64,000 nucleotides of DNA from JAXMEQ01 sp046348225. GTDB lineage: Bacteria > Pseudomonadota > Gammaproteobacteria > Burkholderiales > Burkholderiaceae_C. The DNA is taken from contig JAXMEQ010000003.1 of NCBI GenBank assembly GCA_046348225.1, positions 1-64,000 on the forward strand. The letters are read 5' to 3'. Made by a program: the position numbers and the translations under genes. Shown here piece after piece: positions 63,065 to 64,000 of the stretch (position 1 is its first letter; each line of letters starts with the position of its first letter). The notes below the pieces were generated by a model. That model saw only the letters and a list, made by a program, of their open reading frames with translations. It had not been told where the DNA came from and did no database searches.

Positions 63065-63223
63065 CCCGCTCAGCCAGACCTGCTATGGAAACGCCTGGCG
63101 GGCGCGGTGCTGTACTCCACCAGCCGGCCCTGCGCGCTGTGCGAGGCGGCGGCCCTGCGCGCCGGGGTGTGGCGCATGTACTTTGGCCCGCAGCTTGAAA
63201 GCGCGGGCCCCGCCGGGCCCTAA
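63065..63223 (+). pseudogene. Truncated deaminase, C-terminal remnant
   Basis: An open frame without start, ending at the TAA at 63221, reads LAGAVLYSTSRPCALCEAA and then ALRAGVWRMYFGPQLESAG. PCALC is the zinc-binding PCxxC of cytidine/guanine-type deaminases, and the following segment fits the strand after it. The His-x-Glu half and the start are absent: the upstream side abuts the cassette-like insert at 63062. So a deaminase gene was cut by the insertion or by a deletion. Confidence 0.6.
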
Positions 63224-63270
63224 CCTGCTGCGCAGCCGCCCGGGTGCGGTGCACGTGCTGCCTTCAAGGC

Positions 63271-63327
63271 AAATCGACCAACAGCCCGCCCCACGCTTGC
63301 GTAAGCCGCTATCAAATCAATAGCAGC
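63271..63327 (+). repeat. Dispersed repeat copy 9, between deaminase remnant and S41 protease
   Basis: AAATCGACCAACAGCCCGCC, CACGCTTGCGTAAGCC and hairpin GCTATC-AAATC-AATAGC. Same layout and orientation as copies 4, 7 and 8. The rest of the gap 63224-63450 shows no further gene that I can support. Confidence 0.75.
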
Positions 63328-63450
63328 TCCCGATACCCCAAATGCCGGCACTGGCAGACTTTGACCGTCCCGCAGGGTCATTGCCTGCCAACCGTTGGCA
63401 CCTGCGGCGGGCTCCCGCAGAATGCAAGGCAACCGCCACCGCACCCGGCC

Positions 63451-64000
63451 ATGTCCCACCTGCGCCAGCCCTTTCGTGCCACTGCCGCCGCCCTGCTGCT
63501 GGCGGCGGCCAGCGTCGGCTGGGCCAGCACCGCGCAGCCATTGGACGACGCGCTGCTGGCCACGCTGCAAACTGCCTACACCCGCGCCGTGGTGCCCGGC
63601 CCGCTGGCCGACCAGCACCGCGAGCTGTTTGGCAGCCTGCTGCGCCGCGTGCAAACCAGCCACGCCACAGAGGCGGACTTTGCCGCGCTGACGGCCGCCG
63701 CCACCAAGGTGCTGGACGCCCTGCCCCCCGCCAGCGGCGAGCCGGTGGAAACCTTTCGCACCGCCATGAATGCGGCGCTGCGCAGCTTTGACAACTACGC
63801 CCGCTACCTGGACGCGCGGGCCTACCGCAATGAGCAAACGGCCGCGGGCGGCAACTTTGTGGGCCTGGGCATTGAGCTGGAGCCGACGGACGCGGGCGTG
63901 CGCATCGTGGCGCCCATGCCCGGCGGCCCGGCCGCGCGCGCCGGCCTGCGCGCGGGCGACTTGATCGTGCAGGTGGACGACAAGCCTTTGCAGGGCGTGG
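63451..64000 (+). CDS. S41 family carboxy-terminal protease, 3' end beyond window
   Basis: 183 residues visible. Signal peptide (AAALLLAAASVGWAS, about 12-26), a helical N-terminal region (LFGSLLRRVQTSHATEADFAAL, FRTAMNAALRSFDNYARYLDARAYRNEQ) and the beginning of a PDZ domain (GNFVGLGIELEPTDAGVRIVAPMPGGPAARAGLRAGDLIVQVDDKPL). This is the start pattern of CtpA/Prc-type periplasmic proteases, whose Ser-Lys catalytic part would follow outside the window. Confidence 0.85.
   Translation, partial: MSHLRQPFRATAAALLLAAASVGWASTAQPLDDALLATLQTAYTRAVVPGPLADQHRELFGSLLRRVQTSHATEADFAALTAAATKVLDALPPASGEPVETFRTAMNAALRSFDNYARYLDARAYRNEQTAAGGNFVGLGIELEPTDAGVRIVAPMPGGPAARAGLRAGDLIVQVDDKPLQGV

Overview
The window looks like a chromosomal stretch of a high-GC betaproteobacterium of the order Burkholderiales, most likely family Comamonadaceae. 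This is inferred from the box benzoate pathway with a BoxR-type regulator, Bug/TctC binding proteins, acyl-CoA degradation genes, tRNA genes with encoded CCA, and nine copies of a dispersed repeat of about 55-60 bp whose hairpin end reads GCTATC-N5/6-ATAGC. I ran no searches; families are named from recognisable motifs and gene order.

Layout. 1-7.2 kb: L-asparaginase (cut by the window edge), lexA behind two LexA boxes, small conserved proteins, a D-2-hydroxyacid dehydrogenase, an MFS transporter and a FimV-like protein. 7.3-12.8 kb: a fatty/aryl acyl-CoA degradation run (3-hydroxyacyl-CoA dehydrogenase, enoyl-CoA hydratase, Crp/Fnr regulator, phosphotransferase, acyl-CoA dehydrogenase). 13-16.8 kb: a GST, tRNA-Arg and tRNA-Pro, a PhoX-type phosphatase and a secreted unknown. 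16.9-30.5 kb: benzoate block. boxR-boxC-boxB runs leftwards; a flavodoxin, benzoate-CoA ligase, ABC binding protein, LysE exporter, livHMGF-type transporter and a histidine kinase run rightwards. The two arms start from divergent promoters that share one -10 element. boxA and boxD are not in the window. 30.6-36.7 kb: a PAS histidine kinase, then pobR/pobA (4-hydroxybenzoate to protocatechuate) and a CoA transferase.

36.8-52.5 kb: housekeeping and accessory genes (TrhO, RluA-type synthase, a TetR gene with a probable N-terminal frameshift, hydrolase, aldolase-like protein, YgiQ, a flavin monooxygenase, CHRD lipoprotein, enoyl-CoA hydratase, RibH, DUF924, ExeA-like ATPase, GspB). 52.5-56.4 kb: a leftward five-gene operon coding for an SHP-type cytochrome c, a diheme cytochrome c, a cytochrome b and a QseBC-like two-component system, with a direct-repeat operator candidate in front and a truncated amidase behind. 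56.5-64 kb: a Bug protein, a flavoprotein, a DUF1905 protein, a second Crp/Fnr regulator, a SelA-like PLP enzyme divergent from a ureidoglycolate-lyase-like protein, then a lower-GC insert that resembles a single integron gene cassette next to a truncated deaminase, and the start of an S41 protease.

The most unusual signals are the symmetrical shared-(-10) divergent promoter of the box/bcl system with an FNR-like box on it, a perfect FNR-type box in front of pobA, the dispersed repeat that lies inside genes or supplies their stop codons, the cassette-like insert at 62.5-63.1 kb, and the cytochrome/QseBC operon with its direct-repeat box.
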